A DNA stretch of 27,858 bases from Phocaeicola_A sp964444735 (GCA_964444735.1 CAYUIJ010000021.1:1-27858), one strand, 5' to 3'. Positions 16,313 to 24,973 are shown, counted from the stretch's first letter. Program-made: numbers and translations. Notes: generated from the letters alone by a model not told the origin.

Positions 16313-16606
16313 AGAGCCTGAAGTTACAGAAATTTATTGTATGGCCGGTGATTTTTTGCAAGGAATTTGCGTCACAACAAGAGAAATACAGGATTGAAGA
16401 CAAGAACAGGCATCATAACAAGCCCGGCCGCATGAGCGATTTTATATCGAACTCACATTCATGGATACACATAAACGAATACAATTCACCCTATTCTCTT
16501 CGGGTTGCCTCAAATGCCATCAATTAATTTTTTGGCAAAGATTCAATGCCCTAATGTTAATATTGAATTAATAATTGTTAATATTGAAAATTTAAGCACC
16601 ATCCTA

Positions 16607-16638
16607 TTTGGAATATTCTCATTTTAACAATATATTTG
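16607..16638 (+). promoter_or_regulatory. Bacteroidetes housekeeping-type promoter
   Basis: A -33 TTTG (16607-16610) is followed after exactly 20 bp by a -7 TATATTTG (16631-16638). This is a full match to the Bacteroidetes promoter pattern TTTG-N19-21-TAnnTTTG. It fires toward a terminator only about 60 bp away. Confidence 0.7.
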
Positions 16639-16644
16639 CAACGT

Positions 16645-16707
16645 GTTTTTCATAGTATTAGATTTAAGGTTAACAAAAGGATTGGGTCAAAGCGTTGACC
16701 CTTTTTT
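16645..16707 (+). ncRNA. Possible short orphan RNA with intrinsic terminator
   Basis: From the expected start about 7 nt after the -7 box to the end of the T-tract is only about 60 nt. No reading frame fits. The 3' end is a 7-bp hairpin GGGTCAA-AGCG-TTGACCC followed by six T. A promoter and terminator this close suggest a small RNA; the alternative is a leader attenuated before the DUF1573 gene. Bacteroidales have known short RNA families bounded in the same way, but I cannot assign this one. The start is inferred. Confidence 0.5.
16684..16707 (+). terminator. Intrinsic terminator
   Basis: A perfect 7-bp stem (16684-16690 with 16695-16701), a 4-nt loop AGCG and TTTTTT directly after. This is a classic rho-independent terminator on the plus strand. 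Confidence 0.85.
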
Positions 16708-16833
16708 CTTATTATCTATTCCCTGTTTTTATCCGCAAAGGCAGAGGGATCTTCCTCAAACAATAAAATACAGCAAAGAACCGGCTGCAAAGCTATCATC
16801 TTTATAACTTTACACCTCAAACATTCCGAGAAC

Positions 16834-17235
16834 ATGAAAAAATTTTCTATTCTATCATTTTCTATATTGCATGCCATAGTGTGCCTTTCCCAAATAAAAT
16901 TTTCATCAGTGATCCATGACTTGGGGACTTTTCCGGAAGACACCATTCATCTGCCTTCATTTCATTTTGAATATACCAACGAAAGCAAACAACCGGTATA
17001 TATCGCCTGTATCAAGACTTCTTGCGGATGCATCCAGACTTCTACCTGCCCGCATCCTGTAAAACCCGGCAAAAAAGGCATCATCCGCATTACCTATAAC
17101 CCTGACGGCCATCCAGGCGCATTCAAACGCAGCATCACGGTTTATTTCAGCAATATAAAAAAGCCCTGCGTCCTTTATATCAAAGGGTATGCAAGGCCTA
17201 AAAAGAAAAGAATATACCCGAATTCCGCTTTTTAG
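16834..17235 (+). CDS. Secreted DUF1573 protein
   Basis: This 133-residue protein has a short signal peptide (MKKFSILSFSILHAIVCLSQ) and one Ig-like DUF1573 domain. The domain's hallmark SCGC (about residue 66) sits before the PGKKG turn, the NPDGHPGAFKRSITVYF strands and a final IKGYARP. The family is abundant in Bacteroidetes and exported; its function is not established, though the fold suggests protein contact. The last residues are basic (RPKKKRIY). The gene follows the possible short RNA, but the terminator at 16684-16707 separates them. It is probably monocistronic, since the next gene has its own promoter. Confidence 0.85.
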   Translation: MKKFSILSFSILHAIVCLSQIKFSSVIHDLGTFPEDTIHLPSFHFEYTNESKQPVYIACIKTSCGCIQTSTCPHPVKPGKKGIIRITYNPDGHPGAFKRSITVYFSNIKKPCVLYIKGYARPKKKRIYPNSAF

Positions 17236-17463
17236 AATTCTCCGTTACGCATGCATTTCCCGCCCACGCAACTATATTCAGCACCGGAAAAATTCTGAAG
17301 TCCCTTGTTCGGTACCGGTTATTTTCAGGTCATTCCATCAACCATCCGTTAAAGGAATCCGGCACTTCCTGCCGCATGGCCCTGTTAAAAAGATACATCT
17401 TTTTATGCAGAATCATTCCCCGTCATGCAAAAAGACAATTTTTCATTATTGCCGGAATAAGGC

Positions 17464-17471
17464 TATCTTTG
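17464..17471 (+). promoter_or_regulatory. -7 element for the AlaX-like gene
   Basis: TATCTTTG matches TAnnTTTG 39 bp before the ATG at 17510. The -33 position holds a T-run rather than TTTG. Confidence 0.55.
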
Positions 17472-17509
17472 CATCTTTACATCACAATTATAAAACACAA
17501 AACTGAACA

Positions 17510-17977
17510 ATGGAACAGGAAATTCAACTCAATGATCACAACAAGCAGGAATATCCACCCATGCACAGTGCAGAGCATATTCTAAACCAGACTATGGTAA
17601 GAATGTTCGGGTGCGAACGTTCACGCCACACACACATCGAACGCAAAAAGAGCAAGCTTGACTATCCGCTGCCCGTTTGCCCTACCTCCGGCCAGATAGC
17701 CGAAGTGGAGCGACAGGTCAATGAGGTCATTTCTGCCCATCTTCCGATAACCATGCATTATATGAGCCAGCAGGAAGCTGCGGCCATGTTTGATTTGGGC
17801 AAACTTCCCGAAGATGCCGGCGAAACGCTCCGCATTGTATGCATTGGCGACTATGATGCCTGCCCCTGTATCGGATCACATGTAGGAAACACTTCGGAAA
17901 TAGGCAGGTTCCGTATATCAAGCACCCGCTATGCCAATGGCATCTTCCGTATAGTATTCCGTCTTGATGAAAAATAA
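17510..17977 (+). CDS. AlaX-like stand-alone tRNA-editing protein
   Basis: This 155-residue protein corresponds to the second additional/editing domain of alanyl- and threonyl-tRNA synthetases. Both zinc motifs are present: HSAEH (H19, H23) and CIGSH (Cys and His about 115-119). Stand-alone AlaX proteins hydrolyse mischarged Ser- or Gly-tRNA(Ala) in trans in the cytoplasm. The TSGQIAEVERQVNEVI and NTSEIGRFRISS segments fit the fold. The typical N-terminal glycine-rich strand of larger AlaX forms is absent, so this is a short type. Its true tRNA substrate is uncertain. It is probably transcribed alone. Confidence 0.82.
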   Translation: MEQEIQLNDHNKQEYPPMHSAEHILNQTMVRMFGCERSRHTHIERKKSKLDYPLPVCPTSGQIAEVERQVNEVISAHLPITMHYMSQQEAAAMFDLGKLPEDAGETLRIVCIGDYDACPCIGSHVGNTSEIGRFRISSTRYANGIFRIVFRLDEK

Positions 17978-17991
17978 CATATTATCATAAC

Positions 17992-18140
17992 ATGGGCAGA
18001 ATCATTGAAAAAAACATGCCTAAAGAACCAAAGATATTCCTGACAGATACTACCGGCGTGCAGCCATAGATTCTCAAAATGCCTCTCAGGCAATCTACGA
18101 AGACATCTTCAAACGTGACACCTGCATCGTGCTTATATAG
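17992..18140 (+). pseudogene. Possible frameshifted gene remnant
   Basis: An ATG frame at 17992-18069 encodes 25 residues (starting MGRIIEKNMPKEPKIF) and stops. A second frame, 18060-18140, continues with protein-like sequence AIDSQNASQAIYEDIFKRD and then stops. A single frameshift near 18060 would join them into about 49 residues. I recognise no family. It may be the relic of a longer gene or chance; the composition of both pieces is protein-like but very short. Confidence 0.22.
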
Positions 18141-18179
18141 CCTGACCTGACATCATACACTGCCAGCAGTCAGATAAAC

Positions 18180-18237
18180 AAGAATCCCCTTATTTTTCTC
18201 TTTGACGTTTTTTCTGAGAACAAATAAGGGGATTCTT
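18180..18237. terminator. Long hairpin between convergent genes
   Basis: A perfect 16-bp inverted repeat (18180-18195 with 18222-18237, core AATCCCCTTATTT) is extended inward by TTCTC/GAGAA with one bulged base, giving about 21 pairs. It lies between the convergent AlaX-like and carboxyltransferase genes. U-rich flanks are short on both strands, so it is probably a bidirectional terminator or a 3'-end protecting hairpin. Confidence 0.65.
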
Positions 18238-18299
18238 ATCATGAATGCCATTGCCTGTTTACGGCATTAGCCCCACAATAAATTAACCAACTAAAATTA

Positions 18300-20075
18300 T
18301 TATGCAAAAATATCTGATCTTTCAATGTATGCTATCACCTCGCCTGCATTTACAGTATGTCCTGCTTTCACACAAACCTCCACTACACGTCCGGTGAATC
18401 CGGTCAACACCTCTTCATTTTCACCCCATGGGGTAGAAATAGAACAGAACACTTCATCGTGCTGATACTTACGTCCTACAAATGGCTCAAGCACATGTCC
18501 GTCAAAGTTTACAGAATACATCACCTGTCCGCGTCTGGGAGCCACAATAGGATCAGCTTTGGCACGTTTCATCTTACGTATAGTCTCTTCGTCAAATCCC
18601 TTCTTTGCCATAGCGGAATCTTTGGCATGCTGCAAATCATTGAGAAAACGTTGTTTTGCCACTCCTGACTTGTAGTCTCTGTATTGACGGTCGTGCATTG
18701 CCAATTCAAACAATTCTTCATCATCTTCTCCGTATTCCCATCCGTTTTCATCCATTTCCTTACGATACTTATCCAGTTCATCAGGATAATAGCTTTGCGG
18801 ATCTTCTTCGGTAAATTCATATCCTTTCGACTTTGCCAACTCAACGATTTCAGGAGCAAGTTTGCCCGGCAAACGTCCGCTCTTACCCAAAATCATATCC
18901 CACGTATGATTGTCAATCATAGTAAATCGTCCTTCACCTTTCACAAGCTGCATAACGTTCATCAGCGCAACGTTTTTCACATATTGGCTGAACGGGGTTA
19001 CCAAAGGAGGATAACCCAGTTTAGGCCATACATAGGCCACCTCATCAAACAACATTACCAACAGGTCATCCAGACTGAGTGGCTCTTTTCCCTGACCTTT
19101 CAATATCATGTTGATACCTGAATGCACTCCTTTCAAGTCGGCCATCATTGACCCCATCATACCGCCCGGCAATCCGCAGCCCAAAAGCAATGATGACATA
19201 TGCTTGTTGGTCGGATCCATAAAATATCCCAAGAAATCATCAATGAACTCCTGTGTCAGACTACGTACTTTCATGTAAGCGCTCATATTGATTTCGGGCA
19301 CATCAAATCCTGCATCTTTCAGCATTGCCTGAACAGAAATGATATCCGGATGCACCTTACCCCATGACAGCGGATCAACAGCCGTATCGATAATATCGGC
19401 ACCGTTACGGCACACTTCAAGGACAGAAGCCATAGAAAGGCCCGGTCCGGAATGTCCGTGATACTGTATGATTACTTCCGGATATTTGGTCTTGATTCTT
19501 TTTACCAATTCACCCAACATGACCGGATGTCCTATACCAGCCATATCCTTCAAACAGATTTCAGGAGCCCCAGCCTCAATCAGCTGGCCGGCAATATTGC
19601 TATAATAATCTACCGTATGCACGGGCGAATAAGTGATACACAGGGTTGCCTGCGGTATCATCCCCGCCTCCAGGGCATACCTGATAGAAGGTATAATGTT
19701 TCTGACTTCGTTCAATCCACAGAAAATGCGGGTAATGTCTACTCCCTGGGCTTTCTTTACCTTATACATCAAACGGCGCACATCGGCCGGTACCGGATAC
19801 ATGCGAAGCGCATTCAGACCTCTGTCAAGCATGTGAGTCTGGATTCCTGCTTCCCGAAAAGGTCTTGTGAAAGCACGGACAGCTTTGTTAGGATTCTCTC
19901 CGTATAACAGATTAACTTGCTCAAAAGCACCTCCATTGGTCTCGACACGGGCCCAACACCCCATCTCTACAATATAAGGAGCCACACGTACCAACTGATC
20001 CACACGGGGTTGATACTTTCCTGACGACTGAAACATATCTCGATAAACAAGACTGAATTTTATTTGCTTTTTCAT
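18300..20075 (-). CDS. Pyruvate carboxylase subunit B / oxaloacetate decarboxylase alpha-like carboxyltransferase with no biotin lysine
   Basis: This 591-residue protein has an HMGL-like TIM-barrel carboxyltransferase: FSLVYRDMFQS at the start, ICLKDMAG with the active-site lysine, and metal-binding YHGHSGPG. A PYC_OADA domain with LPGGMMGSMMADLKG follows, and the C-terminus is biotinyl-like (about 515-585). Such enzymes move a carboxyl group between biotin and pyruvate/oxaloacetate. In the C-terminal domain the biotin motif AMKM is replaced by PWGE: the lysine position is G551 (codon 18423-18425). The protein therefore cannot carry biotin itself and would need a separate carrier, which is not in the window. 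Surrounding hammerhead strands are well kept (TGRVVEVCVKAGHTVNAGEVI). It is probably monocistronic from the promoter at 20113-20145. Confidence 0.85.
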   Translation of the reverse strand: MKKQIKFSLVYRDMFQSSGKYQPRVDQLVRVAPYIVEMGCWARVETNGGAFEQVNLLYGENPNKAVRAFTRPFREAGIQTHMLDRGLNALRMYPVPADVRRLMYKVKKAQGVDITRIFCGLNEVRNIIPSIRYALEAGMIPQATLCITYSPVHTVDYYSNIAGQLIEAGAPEICLKDMAGIGHPVMLGELVKRIKTKYPEVIIQYHGHSGPGLSMASVLEVCRNGADIIDTAVDPLSWGKVHPDIISVQAMLKDAGFDVPEINMSAYMKVRSLTQEFIDDFLGYFMDPTNKHMSSLLLGCGLPGGMMGSMMADLKGVHSGINMILKGQGKEPLSLDDLLVMLFDEVAYVWPKLGYPPLVTPFSQYVKNVALMNVMQLVKGEGRFTMIDNHTWDMILGKSGRLPGKLAPEIVELAKSKGYEFTEEDPQSYYPDELDKYRKEMDENGWEYGEDDEELFELAMHDRQYRDYKSGVAKQRFLNDLQHAKDSAMAKKGFDEETIRKMKRAKADPIVAPRRGQVMYSVNFDGHVLEPFVGRKYQHDEVFCSISTPWGENEEVLTGFTGRVVEVCVKAGHTVNAGEVIAYIERSDIFA

Positions 20076-20112
20076 GAAGGCTTGAATTTAAATGTTCTTA
20101 CTTTCTGTTTGA

Positions 20113-20145
20113 CAAATATAGAAAAGAATAAATTTATTACGCAAA
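20113..20145 (-). promoter_or_regulatory. Promoter of the carboxyltransferase gene
   Basis: On the minus strand, a TTTG (20145-20142) is followed after 21 bp by TATATTTG (20120-20113), about 38 bp before the ATG at 20075. This is a full Bacteroidetes promoter match. Confidence 0.7.
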
Positions 20146-20340
20146 TAATGGGTAATATTTTTTGCATATATATTAAAAAATAGAAAAATGTCAATTATGC
20201 ACCTTTACAGTATTTTCTGCAACATATTTCCAGCCATCATAAGCATGCTCCCTACCCTTTTTAACGTTCAGAGAATACACAACAGACACCACAATACAAA
20301 AAAGTATCACGATGCCTGTCTGTTTTGCTTATGGCAACCC

Positions 20341-22005
20341 TTATTTTTCTACATGAAACCAATCTACATCGGCCCATCCTCCGTCATTGGCTACAATGGC
20401 CGGACGTGTACAGAATATACCATATTTGGCGCCAATCCATTTTCCTTCTTTCAACTGGAAAGGTCTGCCCAGCACCTTATACTCCTTTCCGTCCGTGCTG
20501 TATGAGAATTCACACATTACAATCTGTTCATAGCCGTTATTTATTCTCTTTCCGGTATCATAGATTTTTGCTTTCAGACAGAATGTATTGCTCTTGATAT
20601 TCACTTGTTCGTGAACAGTTTCTTCGCTGCCTTTGTCTGCTTCCTTGCATTCCACTTGTGACAATGTCAGTCCGGCTTTGGTGTTTTTCACCACCAGTCC
20701 GGCATAATCAAGTCCCATAACTACCAGTCCGGTACGCTCTCCTTCATACTTGGCCGTTGGCTTGAAAGTAATTTTCGTACTTACAGTCTGGACGGGCGCC
20801 GTTGTTTTCTGTAACAGCAAATTGGGTACGTCCCATAAATTCCTGTAACCTTTCACCACCGGATAGGAATACAATCTCAAGAAACCTTTATCACCGGCAC
20901 AATACATCCATTTTTCATTGTAGTTTCCATGCCACTGCCATTGCAATCCGAGCTTAAATCCGTCAAATTCATCAGATTCCTGCGGGGTGCAAATCGGATA
21001 AGTCTTCCCCACATTCGGCTTCTTATAAGTAGCCGCCGGGTATCCGCATCCGTCACCATCCTCATCAATTCCTATTACAGGCCAGTCATTCACCCACTTC
21101 ATCGGTTGCAGATGCACCAGACGTCCGTATGCGCCTACATCCTGAAAATGCAGGAACCAGTCTTCTCCGGTAGGTGTGTCTACCCATGCACCCTGGTGAG
21201 GACCGTTTACCGGACTTTCTCCCTGTGCCAGCACGATACGGCTCTCATAGGGTCCGTACACATTTTTGGAGCGTTGCACTACCTGAAAACCGGTAGGCAC
21301 ACCTCCTGCCGGATGGAAGATATAATAATATCCGTTTCTCCTGTAGAATTTGGGTCCTTCACAAGTTTCCTGTTCCTCGTGTCCGTCAAAAACAATGCGT
21401 GACGGAGTGACAGCCTTTGTAGCATCGGCATTCAACTCGCAAACCGCAATCACGCTTTTCAGTCCGGCACGGCTTCCTGCATAGGCATGTACCATATACA
21501 CTTTCCCGTCATCATTCCACAAAGGAGCAGTATCAATGATTCCCTTACCGGGCTTCACCAATACCGGATCGCTCCACGGTCCTTCCGCATTCTTGGCTTT
21601 CACCATAAAAGCGCCCTGATCGGGATCTCCCCAGAAAATATAGAACTCGCCATTGTGATGACGTATGCTTGGAGCCCACACCCGGTTTCCATGCTGGGGA
21701 GCGTCATCATTTACCGGAGGAATAGCATAAGGAATGGCAACCCCCACAATACTCCAGTTAACCAAATCTTTCGAATGCAGGATCTGCAATCCCGGCACGC
21801 ACCCGAAACTGGACGAAGTCATATAAAAGTCTTCACCCGCACGGCATACATCGGGGTCGGAATAATCGGCATACAAGACAGGGTTTTTATAGGTGCCATC
21901 TCCCTGATCGGCCACCCACACTTCCGATTTATAGTTTTGTTGTGCAGACAGAGGCATGCAAACAGCCATCATGCATCCGCATAACCACATTGTTGTTTTT
22001 TTCAT
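20341..22005 (-). CDS. Secreted GH43 family glycoside hydrolase
   Basis: The protein has 554 residues from the ATG at 22005; an in-frame TTG at 22017 is less likely. It has a signal peptide (MKKTTMWLCGCMMAVCMPLSAQ) and a five-bladed beta-propeller with the three GH43 acidic residues: the base in YSDPDV (about D50), the modulator in DTAP (about D158) and the acid in CEGPKF (about E216). A C-terminal beta-sandwich (about 320-554) resembles the domain common in beta-xylosidase-like GH43 subfamilies. GH43 enzymes cleave arabinosyl, xylosyl or galactosyl side chains by inversion. It is the last gene of the GH28-DUF4861-GH43 set, starting 18 bp after its neighbour, so it probably trims side chains of a pectic polymer. 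The exact sugar is not determinable. Confidence 0.9.
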   Translation of the reverse strand: MKKTTMWLCGCMMAVCMPLSAQQNYKSEVWVADQGDGTYKNPVLYADYSDPDVCRAGEDFYMTSSSFGCVPGLQILHSKDLVNWSIVGVAIPYAIPPVNDDAPQHGNRVWAPSIRHHNGEFYIFWGDPDQGAFMVKAKNAEGPWSDPVLVKPGKGIIDTAPLWNDDGKVYMVHAYAGSRAGLKSVIAVCELNADATKAVTPSRIVFDGHEEQETCEGPKFYRRNGYYYIFHPAGGVPTGFQVVQRSKNVYGPYESRIVLAQGESPVNGPHQGAWVDTPTGEDWFLHFQDVGAYGRLVHLQPMKWVNDWPVIGIDEDGDGCGYPAATYKKPNVGKTYPICTPQESDEFDGFKLGLQWQWHGNYNEKWMYCAGDKGFLRLYSYPVVKGYRNLWDVPNLLLQKTTAPVQTVSTKITFKPTAKYEGERTGLVVMGLDYAGLVVKNTKAGLTLSQVECKEADKGSEETVHEQVNIKSNTFCLKAKIYDTGKRINNGYEQIVMCEFSYSTDGKEYKVLGRPFQLKEGKWIGAKYGIFCTRPAIVANDGGWADVDWFHVEK

Positions 22006-22023
22006 CAGGCAATCCAATTTAAG

Positions 22024-23256
22024 TCATTCAATCGTCACTTTGCAGGGATGTTCCAGTTCTTTTCTCCATTCTTTCAGGAATCCAAACCACTCCTTACTGT
22101 TTTTTATACCTTTTTCTTCTTTGGCCGAAACAAAAGTAAAATAATACTCCAATTCACGTTTTCCGTTCGTATTCATAATGATGAGATAGTTGTTTTCGTC
22201 TTCCTTCACTTTTTCCACATTTTCTTTCGGCATCCATATACCCAATCCGAGCATTTCACGAGGCGTACTGATGGTATCTCCCTTTTCCGGAAGATTGGTT
22301 CCCCACGAACCGGCCATTCCGTCATTCTGCAAGAATCCCACATTGTCACATTCCAGTTTTTGCACGCCGGTACAGAAATCATTATCTTTTACATAATCTT
22401 CCCTGAAACCAATCTTCACCTGCACGTCACGGTGTCCGGCATAGATATAATAACGCTGTACCATATTCAGTTCTGTATCCTGATATTTCCAGTTACGGTC
22501 TTCAAACTCAATGATGGCTCTTACGGGTCCTGAGACAAGTACCGAAGCGCCTCGTGTCTCAACGTTTTCGACATACTGAGGCTGATCATTCTCCCATCCT
22601 CTGAACGATCCCAATCCTACACTGGTACCGGCCCAGAGAATATCATTTCCATATCCTGCCTTTTTCTGTTCTTTGGTTGTATAGAAATTTGTCTCTTCAA
22701 GCTCCAGTCTTTGATATTTCTTTCCATAAAGGTCTACCGACTGACGGTTATCAAAATAAATTCTCAGCGCAATCAGTTCCGATTCAAAAGCCGGACCGTG
22801 ATGATACATCGCACTGTAAACCTGTTTGGCCGGAGTAGATCCCGGCACGGTCATTGACTGAATAAAAGGATTTTTCTTACTTTTGTCATTCAGTCTCATC
22901 TGTGCATGTACTTTAGCCGGATAAGTCTTATCCGACTTTCCGTCCGAGAGCACCACCTTGAACTGTTTTTTAGCCTTAGCCGGAATATCTGCCACAAAAG
23001 CCACCTCGTCCATTACACAGTCTCTGTCCAAATCATCTATCTGTGAGGCTATTTCCCTCTCACCGTCCCACACGGTAACCGATTTCACATTAAATCCGGT
23101 TTTGATATCTTTCAGACTCAGCACTACCGGTTCGTTCATCTTTACCTTATCCATGATGTTTTCCACCTGCACACTGACAGTCTTTTCTTTTACCTGTGCC
23201 ACCGCACACACATTGCAGAAGACTATCGCAAACAAAAGCGTTGAATTCTTTTTCAT
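22024..23256 (-). CDS. Secreted DUF4861 protein
   Basis: This 410-residue protein has a signal peptide (MKKNSTLLFAIVFCNVCAVAQ) and a single DUF4861-like region. Its features are the YHHGPAFESELIALRIYFDNRQSVDLYGK segment (about residues 150-180), AGYGNDILWAGTSVG, and a C-terminal half rich in beta strands with an ETRGASVLVSGPVRAIIEFED-like core. DUF4861 proteins recur in pectin and uronate polysaccharide loci of Bacteroidetes, but I know no firm activity. The aromatic and charged residues in the YHHGPAFE block would suit a carbohydrate site. It sits between GH28 (54 bp upstream) and GH43 (18 bp downstream) on the same strand, so it is probably co-expressed with both. Confidence 0.8.
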   Translation of the reverse strand: MKKNSTLLFAIVFCNVCAVAQVKEKTVSVQVENIMDKVKMNEPVVLSLKDIKTGFNVKSVTVWDGEREIASQIDDLDRDCVMDEVAFVADIPAKAKKQFKVVLSDGKSDKTYPAKVHAQMRLNDKSKKNPFIQSMTVPGSTPAKQVYSAMYHHGPAFESELIALRIYFDNRQSVDLYGKKYQRLELEETNFYTTKEQKKAGYGNDILWAGTSVGLGSFRGWENDQPQYVENVETRGASVLVSGPVRAIIEFEDRNWKYQDTELNMVQRYYIYAGHRDVQVKIGFREDYVKDNDFCTGVQKLECDNVGFLQNDGMAGSWGTNLPEKGDTISTPREMLGLGIWMPKENVEKVKEDENNYLIIMNTNGKRELEYYFTFVSAKEEKGIKNSKEWFGFLKEWRKELEHPCKVTIE

Positions 23257-23310
23257 ATCCTGTATTTTTGGTTTATCCGCAAAAACAAAGAGAGAGCGTG
23301 CCTTTCCGTT

Positions 23311-24909
23311 TCATAGATTCATCTCTTTAACTTCTTTGCCAATTTTTTCAAATGTATTCCCATTGATTTTCAAGTTATTCACATTGCTCAATTTGAATTC
23401 CGGAGCATTTGCCTTTGTATTCACTACCATATTTTTGATGGTCACGTCTTTAGCATCATTCAGTATCACACCATTGGCAGCATCGGTAAGAACAATATCC
23501 GTCAGATTAATGTTTTCAATCGGCATTTCCGGAAGTCCGTTGAAATATACGGCTGTTCCAGCTCCCTTACAAGCCACTTTGCAAATATGAATATTTCTGA
23601 AGGCCGGAGTCCCCTCATTCACCTCAGGCACTACATCCGGTTTCTTTCCCCCGCCATAATAAAGGTCAAACGAGACTGCCTCGTTCGGGATTGCAATCAT
23701 ATTGATATTGCTGATATAGATATATTCAACCACACCTCCGCGTCCGCGTGTACTCTTGAATCTCAAGCCAACATCCGTGCCCATAAAAGTACAATTGTCT
23801 ACATATATGTTCTTCACGCCTCCCGACATTTCACTTCCCACAGTGAAACCACCATGTCCGTGCAGGACCGTATTGTTTCTCACAATCACATTCTGGCAAG
23901 GCATTCCTCTTTTACGACCTTCCTCATTCTTGCCTGATTTGATACAGATGGCATCATCTCCGGCATCAAATGTAGAGTTAATAACCAGCGCATTTGTACA
24001 TGACTCCAAATCAAGCGCGTCACCGTTTTGCGAATACCACGGATTAGATACGCTTATATTGTTTATGGTCACATCTTCACACATCAGTGGGTGCAGACAC
24101 CAGCCGGGTGAGTTTTTAAAGGTTACTCCTTCAAGCATCACCGTCTTGCATTTTACGAAGCTTAGCAATACCGGACGCAGGAAATCACGTATTTCAGTCC
24201 AGAAAGCGTCATCTCCACCCTTTGATATCTCGCTGTCGGGTACATTAAATTCACTGGTCATCATAGCTCCCTTCAATGCACCTTCACTCGGATACCATAC
24301 ATCACCCTTCTCATTGGTTACTCCTCCCGAAACAAGCAGTTTCTTCCATTGTCCATCGGTCATCTTTACCTTTCTTACCGGCCGCCATGTATCTCCGTTC
24401 CCGTCAAAAGCTCCATGACCGGTAATAGCTATGTTTTCTGCGTTTCGTGCAGAGACAGGCGACTGGCATCTTTTGGTATCAAGTCCTTCAAAAGAAGCAG
24501 CAATGACCGGATACAAAGAATGATCGGGCGAAAACACCACCAGTGCATTATATTCCAGATAGAGGTTTACATTGCTCAGCATTTCAATAGGGCCCGTCAG
24601 CCATAGTCCGGCAGGAATTACCACTTTTCCTCCACCTTTTTCATTCACCTGACGTATGGCTTTGTTTATGGCTTCCGTATTCAAAGTGACACCATCCGGT
24701 TTTGCCCCAAAATCAAGAATATTCACCTCATAACGGGGAAATACCGGTTGTTTTACTTTGGGCATGTCAAACGGAACATTTTCATAAACCGCATCACTTA
24801 TACCAGCCATATCTTCCAGCCGGCTGTTTGCTGCTTGCTGGCACGAAGCCGGTACAGCAAATCCCATCGTCAGTACAATAGTTTTTACAAAAGAATTTAA
24901 ATCCGTCAT
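23311..24909 (-). CDS. Secreted GH28 family protein (polygalacturonase-like), operon leader
   Basis: This 532-residue GH28 protein starts with a hydrophobic export signal ending in PASCQQ. That is either an ordinary signal peptide or a poor lipobox, since proline at -3 is unusual. The canonical DFGAKPDG strand (66-73) is present, then NGD (D297), GDD (D318, D319), GHGG (H352) and RFK (R383-K385), with the usual aspartates and histidine. It should hydrolyse galacturonosyl bonds in a pectic backbone outside the cytoplasm. It shares PFDMP....P.FP.Y (46-60) with the GH28 at 232-1815. It is first in the operon with DUF4861 and GH43. Confidence 0.92.
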   Translation of the reverse strand: MTDLNSFVKTIVLTMGFAVPASCQQAANSRLEDMAGISDAVYENVPFDMPKVKQPVFPRYEVNILDFGAKPDGVTLNTEAINKAIRQVNEKGGGKVVIPAGLWLTGPIEMLSNVNLYLEYNALVVFSPDHSLYPVIAASFEGLDTKRCQSPVSARNAENIAITGHGAFDGNGDTWRPVRKVKMTDGQWKKLLVSGGVTNEKGDVWYPSEGALKGAMMTSEFNVPDSEISKGGDDAFWTEIRDFLRPVLLSFVKCKTVMLEGVTFKNSPGWCLHPLMCEDVTINNISVSNPWYSQNGDALDLESCTNALVINSTFDAGDDAICIKSGKNEEGRKRGMPCQNVIVRNNTVLHGHGGFTVGSEMSGGVKNIYVDNCTFMGTDVGLRFKSTRGRGGVVEYIYISNINMIAIPNEAVSFDLYYGGGKKPDVVPEVNEGTPAFRNIHICKVACKGAGTAVYFNGLPEMPIENINLTDIVLTDAANGVILNDAKDVTIKNMVVNTKANAPEFKLSNVNNLKINGNTFEKIGKEVKEMNL

Positions 24910-24965
24910 AGAGCTTCAAACAATAACAAATCAGTTAATAGGGATTTTGTTTTTCAACATATATG

Positions 24966-24973
24966 CAAATATA
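24966..24973 (-). promoter_or_regulatory. -7 element of the GH28-DUF4861-GH43 operon
   Basis: TATATTTG on the minus strand, 57 bp before the ATG. There is no TTTG at the -33 position, as is common for polysaccharide-use promoters that need an activator; that regulation is inferred. Confidence 0.55.

Larger units (their letters stand above)
16184..16833. other. Intergenic region between divergent hsdM1 and DUF1573 gene
   Basis: About 650 bp contain the hsd operon leader with its inverted repeat, a promoter-terminator pair that may make a short RNA (16607-16707), and otherwise AT-rich sequence. A 73-codon plus-strand frame (16306-16527) overlaps the inverted repeat and shows no recognisable motif, so I do not call it. 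Confidence 0.5.

Noticed and set aside
16306..16527. 73-codon plus-strand frame upstream of the possible short RNA
   Set aside because: It overlaps the inverted repeat in the hsd leader, has no protein-like domain and no promoter in front.
17189..17506. 105-codon frame overlapping the end of the DUF1573 gene
   Set aside because: A shadow frame that overlaps a real gene and the AlaX-like promoter, with no domain features.
22006..22017. TTG start for GH43 four codons upstream
   Set aside because: The ATG at 22005 gives a standard MKK signal peptide; the TTG adds only LDCL before it.
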